Both the position numbers and the translations under genes were made by a program. Below are positions 6,589 to 13,039 of a stretch of DNA of 13,183 nucleotides, in pieces. This DNA is from Lachnospiraceae bacterium. GTDB lineage: Bacteria > Bacillota > Clostridia > Lachnospirales > Lachnospiraceae. Under the pieces are notes generated by a model. The model had not been told where the DNA came from. It saw nothing but the letters and a program-made list of their open reading frames with translations, and did not search any database. Position 1 is the stretch's first letter; every line of letters starts with the position of its first letter. Location: assembly GCA_017446125.1 (NCBI GenBank), contig JAFSRL010000180.1:1-13183 (forward strand). The letters run 5' to 3'.

Positions 6589-8349
6589 TTAGCCTTCGCC
6601 AATCTCGAACTTGTTGATCAAAGCGTTCAGGGACTGGGACTGCGCCGAAAGTTCTTCGGAAATCGCATTCGACTCTTCCGCCGTCGCGCTGTTCGCCTGT
6701 ACAACCTGCGAGATCTGCTCGATGCCACGGTTGATCTCTTCCATCGCAGCCTTCTGGTTCGACGCTTCTTCCGCGTTCTCCTGCATGATGGACTGGATCT
6801 CGATGATGGACTGTGCCACCTGGCCCAGGGCTTCGTTTGTTTCTTCCACGACCGTGTTACCGTTGTTTACGGAATCAATCGTTGTCTGGATGACGTCGCG
6901 GATATGGCCTGCCGCCTCACCGGACTGTGCGGCAAGCTGACGGATTTCATCCGCAACAACCGCAAAGCCCTTGCCCGCTTCGCCCGCTCTCGCTGCCTCG
7001 ATGGAAGCGTTTAAGGAAAGCAGGTTCGTCTGGCTTGCAATGTCTTCGATGGTCTGAACGATGCCGGCAATCTGGTTCGAGGACTCCGTAATGCCTGCCA
7101 TTGCTTCGACCACCTGACCCATCTTCTCGATACCGGTGTCGGCCTGCATCTTGACCTGGCCCGCCATCCGGTTGCCCTTGTCCGCGGAATCCGCGAGGGT
7201 TTCCGTCTGTGTCATAACGGAAGCAACGCTAGCCGTCAGTTCCTGTACGCTGGCTGCCTGGTCGGTAGACCCTTCCGCAAGATCCTGCGCACCCTGTGCC
7301 ATGTTCTGGGCTCCCTGGGAAACCTGCGAGGAGGAATCCTTGATCTCGCCCATGGTGCCGGCGAGGTTGTCACGGAAGGAACGGATCTCTTTGGCGATCG
7401 GGTAGAAGTCACCGATGTAGCAGTCGGGATTTCTGGAGCCGTGCACCAGGTCGCCGCCGCCCAAGCGCTGCATGACATCGGTTAAGTCATCGACGATGCC
7501 GTGGATAACGGTCGTCGTATTACGCATCGAGTTCGCAAGGCCGCCCAGCTCGTCGTCGGATTCATAATCCACCTCCACGGCGAGGTGGCCTTCCGCCATC
7601 TTATCCGCCGCAGCCGCAATCTGCGAAACCGGCTCGACGATGGATCTGGTCAGCTTGCCCTTGGAATCCTGCATCGTGATGAAGAGCAAGACGACGAGAA
7701 TCACGGCGATGACCGTAAAGACGACCGCAATCGCGAGTGCCTGCGTATACGCCTTGGACGCGTTGGCTTTTGCGGCCTCCTGTACAGCGATCAGATCATC
7801 ACGTAATTGTGTCAGATTGCCCAAAAGCTCCGCTTCAAACGTCTCGTAGAGTTCGTGTTTGGGTGAACCCGAATTGACCATGCCGATCCAGTTCTGCGCA
7901 CCGTCCGTTGTCGTGATGTACGTTTTATCCAGCTGCGCGACCACAGCAGAATCAGGATACATTTCCTTTAAATGTTCGATGGCTGCCTGTAACTGCGCGG
8001 AATCTGCCGTCGCGGCTTCCATGCGCTGCGCAACAACCGTCTCCTCTTCCGCCGCCATGATATACATGATGTTCTTGGACAACGACTGGTTGCCGGCACG
8101 GCCGTCCGCAACCGCTTCCGCGGTCTCATAATACTTTGTATACATCGTGCGGTACTGGATAACGCAGTAGATGATTGTAAAAACCAATGCCACCGACGCA
8201 ATTAACATAAAGATGAGCAGCCGGTTAAACACATGTGAAAACTTATCCTGCACCTTTAAATGACGCAGTGTCTCCATGCTGATGCCGATACCGCCGCCCT
8301 TCGGGGCACTTGCAGCCTTCGCGGGTCTCTCCTTCTTTTCCTTTGCCAT
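6589..8349 (-). CDS. Methyl-accepting chemotaxis protein (upstream member of a tandem pair)
   Basis: A 586-residue chemoreceptor. Layout: basic cytoplasmic N-terminus with a Lys/Ala/Pro stretch, TM1 (about 43-65), a helical extracellular sensor (about 70-202), TM2 (about 203-226), HAMP from SIVEPV (236-241), the same GGGDLVHGSRNPDCYIGDFYPI linker as its neighbour, then the signalling coiled coil with tip EAARAGEAGKGFAVVADEI (about 451-469), ending INKFEIGEG with no pentapeptide tether. GGAGGG lies 8 nt before ATG 8349. Both N-termini share a short motif just before TM1 (LRHLKV..KF...FNRLLI), while the periplasm-facing sensors are only loosely alike. The gene has its own promoter and terminator. 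It arose with its neighbour by tandem duplication; the ligand cannot be read from the sequence. Confidence 0.95.
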   Translation of the reverse strand: MAKEKKERPAKAASAPKGGGIGISMETLRHLKVQDKFSHVFNRLLIFMLIASVALVFTIIYCVIQYRTMYTKYYETAEAVADGRAGNQSLSKNIMYIMAAEEETVVAQRMEAATADSAQLQAAIEHLKEMYPDSAVVAQLDKTYITTTDGAQNWIGMVNSGSPKHELYETFEAELLGNLTQLRDDLIAVQEAAKANASKAYTQALAIAVVFTVIAVILVVLLFITMQDSKGKLTRSIVEPVSQIAAAADKMAEGHLAVEVDYESDDELGGLANSMRNTTTVIHGIVDDLTDVMQRLGGGDLVHGSRNPDCYIGDFYPIAKEIRSFRDNLAGTMGEIKDSSSQVSQGAQNMAQGAQDLAEGSTDQAASVQELTASVASVMTQTETLADSADKGNRMAGQVKMQADTGIEKMGQVVEAMAGITESSNQIAGIVQTIEDIASQTNLLSLNASIEAARAGEAGKGFAVVADEIRQLAAQSGEAAGHIRDVIQTTIDSVNNGNTVVEETNEALGQVAQSIIEIQSIMQENAEEASNQKAAMEEINRGIEQISQVVQANSATAEESNAISEELSAQSQSLNALINKFEIGEG

Positions 8350-8441
8350 AGGAACTTCCCTCCATTTGAATGAATTGTGTAATATATTGTTGTGTTGTTA
8401 GTCAATAGCGGCAAAAAAAGAAATTTGTCGTTACTGTTGCT

Positions 8442-8470
8442 ATTGTACATCTAAATTGTGAAAATTGCAA
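8442..8470 (-). promoter_or_regulatory. Sigma-A-type promoter of the upstream chemoreceptor gene
   Basis: On the minus strand TTGCAA (8470-8465), a 17-bp spacer and TACAAT (8447-8442) form a housekeeping-type promoter with the same -35 hexamer and spacing as the neighbouring receptor promoter. Transcription would begin near 8435, leaving a leader of about 85 nt before ATG 8349. The rest of the 227-bp gap (8350-8576) is AT-rich; I see no convincing terminator for rnhA in it. Confidence 0.7.
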
Positions 8471-8502
8471 GCGAAAATTTGAATTTTTAAGAAAATATAA
8501 TA

Positions 8503-8517
8503 GAATTGTCAGACATT
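8503..8517. promoter_or_regulatory. Conserved upstream box shared by both chemoreceptor promoters
   Basis: The 15-mer GAATTGTCAGACATT occurs here and at 6407-6421. Here it begins 32 bp upstream of the -35 hexamer, against 21 bp for the other receptor. The 11-bp difference is one helical turn, so the box faces the same side of the DNA at both promoters. This is what one expects of a regulator site, although common descent of the two genes could also explain it. Confidence 0.45.
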
Positions 8518-8576
8518 TTAAAAATCCTTATCAATGAATATGACTTCCTTATCCGTCGCTGCGTGCGCAGAAGAGC

Positions 8577-9062
8577 TTAACGCAAATCGCCGCCGTCGTC
8601 GTGCAAAAGGGCTTCTTCGGCGTCCGCCGCTGCGGTCGCAAGCTTGTCGCAGCGCTCGTTGACCTCATTGTCGGCGTGCCCCTTCACCCAGTGCCAGCGG
8701 ACCTTGTGCTGCGCCTTCGCTTCCAACAGACGCTCCCAGAGTGCGACGTTCTTGACATCCTTTTTGCCGGCGGTTCTCCAGCCGTTGCGCATCCAGACAT
8801 CAATCCACCCCTCCGTGAACGCCTTGACCACATACTGGGAGTCGGAGTAGATGTCCGCTTCGCAGGGGCGGTTCAATGCTTCCAGGGCAGCGATAACCGC
8901 CATGAGCTCCATGCGGTTGTTCGTCGTTTTGTCGTAGCCGCAGCTTAACTCCTTTTCGTGGAGCACGCCTTTGGGATCCGTATACTGAATGACGGCGCCG
9001 TACCCGCCGGGCCCTTCGGGATTGCCCCGCGCCGCGCCGTCCGTGTAGATTAAAACTTTCAC
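8577..9062 (-). CDS. rnhA: Ribonuclease HI
   Basis: A 161-residue RNase HI, which cuts the RNA strand of RNA-DNA hybrids (primers, R-loops) in the cytoplasm. The protein begins MKVLIYTDGAARGNP. The catalytic set is complete: D8 (YTDGAARGNP), E52 (NNRMELMAVIAALEAL), D74 (IYSDSQYVV) and D139 (NERCDKLA), with the mobile histidine H129 in KGHADN. The Trp-rich basic segment GWIDVWMRNGWRTAGKKDVKN is the handle region for hybrid binding. The start is GTG at 9062: it has GAGGGG 8 nt upstream and forms a GTGA overlap with the stop of the MutS-like gene. A GTG at 9068 would add two residues but leaves only 2 nt to that ribosome binding site. The overlap indicates translational coupling within the tyrS-mutS-like-rnhA operon. 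Confidence 0.95.
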   Translation of the reverse strand: MKVLIYTDGAARGNPEGPGGYGAVIQYTDPKGVLHEKELSCGYDKTTNNRMELMAVIAALEALNRPCEADIYSDSQYVVKAFTEGWIDVWMRNGWRTAGKKDVKNVALWERLLEAKAQHKVRWHWVKGHADNEVNERCDKLATAAADAEEALLHDDGGDLR

Positions 9063-10780
9063 TCCCACTTCCCCTCTCGCAAAAACCTTCCCGCTCGCTC
9101 CTCCGCAGCCTTCGTGATCGACGCATCGTACCCCATAAGATCAAGAAGCGCAATCGCGTTGCGCGTCGTGGAGGGTCCTTCATGCAGCGTAAAGTCAAAC
9201 TGCACGTCGCCGTCTTTTACGATGCCTTCAAAGTGATAGTTTTCATAATATCCTTTTAAGAGTGTGGTCAGCTCAACATCATGCGTCGCGGCAATGCAAA
9301 GCGCGTTGTCCGCGGAGAAGACCTTCAGGATTTCACTCGACGCCGCAATCCGCTCCACCGTGTTTGTTCCGCGCAGAACCTCGTCGATGCAGCAAAACAC
9401 CTTCGGCGCGCCCGCCACCTTGACCGCGTCCAGCACGCGCTTCAAGGATTTGATCTCTACCATATAGTAGCTGTCGCCGCCGTGGATATCGTCGCGCAAC
9501 GCCATCGAGGAATACACGCGCATAAAGGGCGCCTGATACGACGACGCCGTCACGGTGTGGATGGTCTGCGCCATCACAACAGACAATGCCGCAGCCTTTA
9601 AGAAGGTCGACTTGCCGGAAGCATTCGATCCCGTGATGAGAATGTTGTTCTTTGTTGCAAGGTCGGAAGGCACCGCGTTACCCAACAGCGGATGCGTAAG
9701 CCCTTCCACGTTGTAGGCATCGCCGGAAGAAAACTCCGGCACGCAGTACCCCGCGCCGTTTTCCGTTTGCAGCGACGCGCGGTAACACACGATGGCAATC
9801 ATCGCCTCAATCATTCCCGTCAACGTGACCATGGCATCGATTGTTTCCCTGTGCGCCTCCACCTCGCGCAGCATCTGGTCGAACTTCATGAGATTCAAAT
9901 GAAAGAGAATGTTCACGTAGTCCATGAGGATGTCGAAGAGGGAGCCGGTCGCGCCGGCGCTGTTGTACATTCCCGCACGCACCAAAGAAGCGCCGCGCTT
10001 GAACGAGGCCATCTCTCTTCCCATCTCGCGCAGGGCGTTTCCTTCCTTTTGCATCTTCTCTTCGATGAGGGCGCGGATGGTATCACCTTCCTTTAACATG
10101 CGCAGGATATAATCAAAGCAAACCAGATACGGTTCGATTTCCGACTTTCTGCGGTAAAAGGTTAGGAGCTGGTAAACGAATGTCGCAAACAAAAGCGTTG
10201 CGCCAAGCGGGAATGCGAAGAACATCAACACGACGGAGAAGACCATCACGCAAAGCGCCGCGATTTCCAGTCCCATCTTTCCGCGCGGTAAGCTCTCCAG
10301 TCCCTTTAAGTAATCGTGCACGGAATACTTTCCGGTCTTGCCGATTCTGTAATACGCAACCTGCAGCGCCTCCCGCAGCTCCTTGTCTTTGGAAAGCGTG
10401 GTTAAGCGTTCTTCAAATGCCTCTTTGTCCCCGAAAGGCGCCGGTGCATTGTTTCTTCCGCAGACATTGCGCAGCATCGCGTAAAGCACTTCCTCGCCCG
10501 CGGCGGATGCACAGTAATTGAACCGCACGAAGACATCGTCCATGTCCAGATCATTCCACGTGATGTCGTCAAGCGCATGCTCCCCTGCATGGGTTTGAAA
10601 ATACTTCGGAATGCGCGCAAAGGAGTTTTCGTCATAGGTCACCTTCGGCGCCTTACCGTAGTTGTCCCTGATGCGCGCAAGCAAACGTTTTTGCAAAAGC
10701 CGCTTATCGCGCAGCCCGATGACGAAGGTTGCGACAATAAAGATTCCGACAAAACCGATGAAAAAATAATTGCCTTCCAT
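9059..10780 (-). CDS. Membrane-anchored MutS-family ATPase lacking mismatch-recognition domains
   Basis: A 573-residue protein carrying the C-terminal half of the MutS family. The ATPase domain is clear: Walker A GSNASGKST (384-392), a signature region DDIHGGDSYYMVEIKS (430-445), Walker B VFCCIDE with D466/E467 and RGTNTVE after it, and the switch histidine in AATHDVEL (H500). A helical core/lever region (about 210-340) precedes it. The N-terminal mismatch-binding and connector domains of true MutS are absent. Instead there is one N-terminal membrane segment (about 5-22) and a pair near 170-190 and 192-208, so the ATPase should be cytoplasmic on a membrane anchor. Its role is unknown; mismatch repair should not be assumed. 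It begins 22 bp after tyrS with a weak ribosome binding site and overlaps rnhA by 4 bp. Confidence 0.85.
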   Translation of the reverse strand: MEGNYFFIGFVGIFIVATFVIGLRDKRLLQKRLLARIRDNYGKAPKVTYDENSFARIPKYFQTHAGEHALDDITWNDLDMDDVFVRFNYCASAAGEEVLYAMLRNVCGRNNAPAPFGDKEAFEERLTTLSKDKELREALQVAYYRIGKTGKYSVHDYLKGLESLPRGKMGLEIAALCVMVFSVVLMFFAFPLGATLLFATFVYQLLTFYRRKSEIEPYLVCFDYILRMLKEGDTIRALIEEKMQKEGNALREMGREMASFKRGASLVRAGMYNSAGATGSLFDILMDYVNILFHLNLMKFDQMLREVEAHRETIDAMVTLTGMIEAMIAIVCYRASLQTENGAGYCVPEFSSGDAYNVEGLTHPLLGNAVPSDLATKNNILITGSNASGKSTFLKAAALSVVMAQTIHTVTASSYQAPFMRVYSSMALRDDIHGGDSYYMVEIKSLKRVLDAVKVAGAPKVFCCIDEVLRGTNTVERIAASSEILKVFSADNALCIAATHDVELTTLLKGYYENYHFEGIVKDGDVQFDFTLHEGPSTTRNAIALLDLMGYDASITKAAEERAGRFLREGKWE

Positions 10781-10802
10781 ATCAAGTCATTCCGCGCCTT
10801 TG

Positions 10803-12041
10803 TTACGCCGTCACCTTCTTGAAATTTTTCTTGCCGCGGCGTACGAGGATGCCGTCCTTTAAATCGTCCTTCGTGTAGGTCGTCTTCACGTCCTCCACCT
10901 TGTCGCCGTTTACGGTCACGCCGCCCTGCTCCACCGCGCGGCGCGCTTCGTTGCGACTCGCGTTTAACCCCGCGGCAACAAGGACACCTAAGATGTCGAT
11001 GACACCGTCCCTGAAGTCCTCCTCTTTTAATGTAACTGCCGGAACGTTCGCATCATCTGATGCTCCGCCAAAGAGCGCCCTGGCGCCCGCTTCCGCTTTC
11101 TTCATCTCCTCTTCGCCGTGAACCAAGGTCGTGAGCTCCTGCGCTAAAATGGTCTTCGCTTCGTTTAACTTCTCGCCCTCCCAGGCATCCATCTCATCGA
11201 TCTGTTCGACCGGCAGGAAGGTCAGCATGCGCAGACACTTCAAGACGTCCGCATCGTCGATGTTACGCCAGTACTGGTAGAACTCGTAGGGCGTGGTTTT
11301 TTCCGGATCCAGCCACACGGCACCCTTCGCGGTCTTGCCCATCTTCTTGCCCTCGGAATTCAAGAGCAGGGTGATTGTCATCGCGTGCGCATCCTGTCCC
11401 AGCTTTCTGCGGATGAGCTCCGTGCCGCCCAGCATATTACTCCACTGGTCGTCGCCGCCAAACTGCATGTTGCACCCGTAGTCCTCATAAAGCTTTAAGA
11501 AGTCAAAGCTTTGCATGAGCATGTAGTTGAACTCCAAAAAGCTCAAGCCCTTCTCCATGCGGTTCTTGTAGCACTCCGCGGCGAGCATGCGGTTGACAGA
11601 AAAATGCACGCCGATGTCGCGGATGAACTCGATGTAATTTAAATCCCGCAGCCAGTCCGCGTTGTTGACCATGTACGCCTTGTTCGTCGTCCGGTCAAAG
11701 CTGTCTTCGAACTGAATAAAGCGGCTCATCTGCTTTTTGAAGCACTCGCAGTTATGGTCAATGGTTTCGTTCGTCATCATGGTGCGCAGGTCGGTTCTGC
11801 CGCTGGGGTCCCCGATCATGCCGGTGCCGCCGCCCACTAAGGCGATGGGCTTGTTGCCCGCTTCCTGCAAGCGTTTCATCAGGCAAAGCGCCATGAAGTG
11901 ACCGACGTGCAGCGAATCCGCCGTCGGGTCAAATCCGATATAAAAGGTCGCACCGCCCGCGTTCACAAGCTTCCTGATTTCCTCCTCGCTCGTGAGCTGC
12001 GCAAGCAACCCTCTTGCCTGTAATTCTTCGTAAATCTGCAT
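10803..12041 (-). CDS. tyrS: Tyrosyl-tRNA synthetase
   Basis: A 412-residue class I aminoacyl-tRNA synthetase that charges tRNA-Tyr. The Rossmann core shows YIGFDPTADSLHVGH with the HIGH-type motif HVGH (45-48), the tyrosine-site segment GGDDQWSNM (about 195-203) and the KMSKS-type loop KMGKT (233-237), a form common in bacterial TyrRS. The C-terminal S4 RNA-binding domain (about 345-412) has SRNEARRAVEQGGVTVNG. The start at 12041 (MQIYEELQARGLL) is preferred because GGAGG lies about 9 nt upstream and the family begins there; an ATG at 12113 would add 24 residues unlike any TyrRS. It leads the tyrS-mutS-like-rnhA operon. Its leader of about 100 nt has no T-box sequence, so tRNA-sensing control, frequent for this gene in Firmicutes, is not seen. 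Confidence 0.97.
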   Translation of the reverse strand: MQIYEELQARGLLAQLTSEEEIRKLVNAGGATFYIGFDPTADSLHVGHFMALCLMKRLQEAGNKPIALVGGGTGMIGDPSGRTDLRTMMTNETIDHNCECFKKQMSRFIQFEDSFDRTTNKAYMVNNADWLRDLNYIEFIRDIGVHFSVNRMLAAECYKNRMEKGLSFLEFNYMLMQSFDFLKLYEDYGCNMQFGGDDQWSNMLGGTELIRRKLGQDAHAMTITLLLNSEGKKMGKTAKGAVWLDPEKTTPYEFYQYWRNIDDADVLKCLRMLTFLPVEQIDEMDAWEGEKLNEAKTILAQELTTLVHGEEEMKKAEAGARALFGGASDDANVPAVTLKEEDFRDGVIDILGVLVAAGLNASRNEARRAVEQGGVTVNGDKVEDVKTTYTKDDLKDGILVRRGKKNFKKVTA

Positions 12042-12114
12042 CTTACCTTTCCTCCGTAATTCTGAAGTGCCATACAACCATGTACAGCCGTGAATCCGCG
12101 CACACCCTCCCAAT

Positions 12115-12145
12115 AAAAAAGCAGGACAGCGGCTTGCGCTATCCT
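12115..12145 (-). terminator. Intrinsic terminator after folT, overlapping the tyrS promoter region
   Basis: On the minus strand AGGATAGCG (12145-12137) pairs with CGCTGTCCT (12131-12123), nine pairs including one G-U, around a 5-nt loop. It is followed by GC and six T (12120-12115). It lies 53 bp past the folT stop. The stem begins only 3 bp after the -10 hexamer of the tyrS promoter, so a transcript started there would lack the first few bases of the stem. Confidence 0.82.
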
Positions 12146-12148
12146 ACT

Positions 12149-12177
12149 ATTATAGAGAACCGACTGGTGATTTGCAA
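12149..12177 (-). promoter_or_regulatory. Sigma-A-type promoter of the tyrS operon
   Basis: TTGCAA (12177-12172), a 17-bp spacer and a perfect TATAAT (12154-12149) on the minus strand. The predicted start is near 12142, giving a leader of about 100 nt to the tyrS ATG at 12041. Same -35 hexamer and spacing as the two chemoreceptor promoters. Confidence 0.75.
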
Positions 12178-12197
12178 TTCAGCACTACACAGCGTGA

Positions 12198-12791
12198 TTA
12201 CCACGTCTGTCTCCTCATCCCCCTCAGCGCCCGCTCAATCGCGGTTAAGATCACAAACATAAAGATTGAATCGATGGGCCACATGACGAGGTTGCGAATG
12301 GTGCGAGGACCGATAATCGCCATCATCGCCTCGCCCGAATTGATTGCGATGAACCATGTATTCAGCCAGACATTGCAGATGAGCTTTACAAAAAACTGCG
12401 CAACAACGACGCGCCAGATCGTCACCTTCTTACGGTACCAGAAGATACCGCAAATGAGCGCCGCAACCATGGGCACAAGCGTAAAGAGCGGATTAAACCC
12501 CCCGTCCGGTTTAATCATCAGCTTTAGGATATCCATGACCGCACCAAAAATCGCGCCGGTCACGGGGCCGAAGAGATAGTCGCAGATTCTGTTGGGATAA
12601 CCGGAAAACCCGATTCTGATGTATGGACCGATTTTGATGGACGTAAATTGGTCCAGGGCAATCGCCATTGCCCCCAAAAGTCCGCAGAAGACAAGGTTGC
12701 GTAAGTCCTTTAACTCATGCAGGGAGGCGGCAAACAGATTTCTGTTTCTTTCCGCCTGTGTCTGTTCCCCTAACGATACGTATTTCTCCAT
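12198..12791 (-). CDS. folT: Folate-specific S component of an ECF transporter
   Basis: A 197-residue membrane protein, the substrate-binding S component that captures folate and docks on a shared EcfAA'T energizing module (not in this window). About five to six hydrophobic segments run from residue 31 to the end. Recognisable FolT stretches are IKIGPYIRIGFSGYPN (52-67), FGPVTGAIFGAVMDILK (74-90), GGFNPLFTLVPMVAALICG (97-115) and KLICNVWLNTWF (136-147). The ATG at 12791 is chosen because AGGAG stands 8 nt upstream; an in-frame ATG at 12872 would add 27 unconvincing hydrophilic residues translated from the leader. Its leader carries a tetrahydrofolate riboswitch, which independently supports folate as substrate. 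It is followed by a terminator, so it is probably a single-gene unit. Confidence 0.93.
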   Translation of the reverse strand: MEKYVSLGEQTQAERNRNLFAASLHELKDLRNLVFCGLLGAMAIALDQFTSIKIGPYIRIGFSGYPNRICDYLFGPVTGAIFGAVMDILKLMIKPDGGFNPLFTLVPMVAALICGIFWYRKKVTIWRVVVAQFFVKLICNVWLNTWFIAINSGEAMMAIIGPRTIRNLVMWPIDSIFMFVILTAIERALRGMRRQTW

Positions 12792-12885
12792 AAAAAAATC
12801 TCCTTTCTGCTGTCGCTGCCATGCAGTATCACTGCATTTACCACATACAGAGGAGAAATCACATGTTGTCATACGTCCACTATAT
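12792..12885 (-). promoter_or_regulatory. Expression platform of the folate riboswitch with a sequestrable RBS and U7 tract
   Basis: Between aptamer and folT start, TCTCCTCTG (12856-12848) can pair with CAGCAGAAAGGAGA (12812-12799), covering the ribosome binding site AGGAG; seven T (12798-12792) follow at once. Inside this arm is a perfect hairpin ATGCAGT-GAT-ACTGCAT (12837-12821). The segment GGCAGCGACAGCAG (12820-12807) can instead pair with the 3' strand of aptamer P1 (12894-12886). The two pairings exclude each other, as expected of a switch. Confidence 0.6.
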
Positions 12886-12984
12886 GCAGCAGCGGGATGC
12901 GGAAGGGGTACCGCGCCTTTGGCTTCGTCCGTCTGACAACTCCCCGTTCAGACGGCACTTAACGCACCCGTTCCTACTCTGCTA
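12886..12984 (-). promoter_or_regulatory. Tetrahydrofolate (THF) riboswitch aptamer upstream of folT
   Basis: The minus strand holds the family's conserved blocks in order: GAGTAGG, GTGCGTTAAGTGCC, a stem CCGTCTGA/TCAGACGG (12955-12948 with 12936-12929) enclosing ACGGGGAGTTG, then GGACGAAGCC, GCGCGGTACCCC and GCATCCCGCTGCTGC. The closing stem P1 is TAGCAG (12984-12979) with CTGCTG (12892-12887). About 99 nt, the usual length. It binds reduced folates and is expected to lower folT expression when they are plentiful. Confidence 0.9.
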
Positions 12985-12987
12985 TTT

Positions 12988-13027
12988 CCATCTGTTCAAT
13001 TATACAACGATGCAGATGGTTCCGCAA
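12988..13027 (-). promoter_or_regulatory. folT promoter with an inverted repeat flanking the -10
   Basis: TTGCGG (13027-13022), 17 bp and TATAAT (13004-12999) on the minus strand, with a predicted start near 12992, just before the riboswitch. Perfect 7-bp arms CCATCTG (12988-12994) and CAGATGG (13013-13019) flank the -10 hexamer and could be an operator. The arm nearest the gene would fall at the very 5' end of the RNA. Confidence 0.65.
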
Positions 13028-13039
13028 GTTGAGTGAGTC

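Noticed and set aside
8556..8576. Hairpin CTGC-GCAC-GCAG after rnhA as a terminator
   Set aside because: Four-pair stem and no U run directly after it.
12042..12113. A 24-residue N-terminal extension of TyrRS from ATG 12113
   Set aside because: The extension does not resemble the family, has no ribosome binding site, and the ATG at 12041 has GGAGG at good spacing.
12042..12148. T-box riboswitch in the tyrS leader
   Set aside because: The leader is only about 100 nt and lacks the conserved T-box sequence and a specifier stem; GGGAGGGTGTGCGCGG resembles it only loosely.
12792..12872. A 27-residue N-terminal extension of FolT from ATG 12872
   Set aside because: It would translate the riboswitch expression platform; the ATG at 12791 has AGGAG 8 nt upstream.
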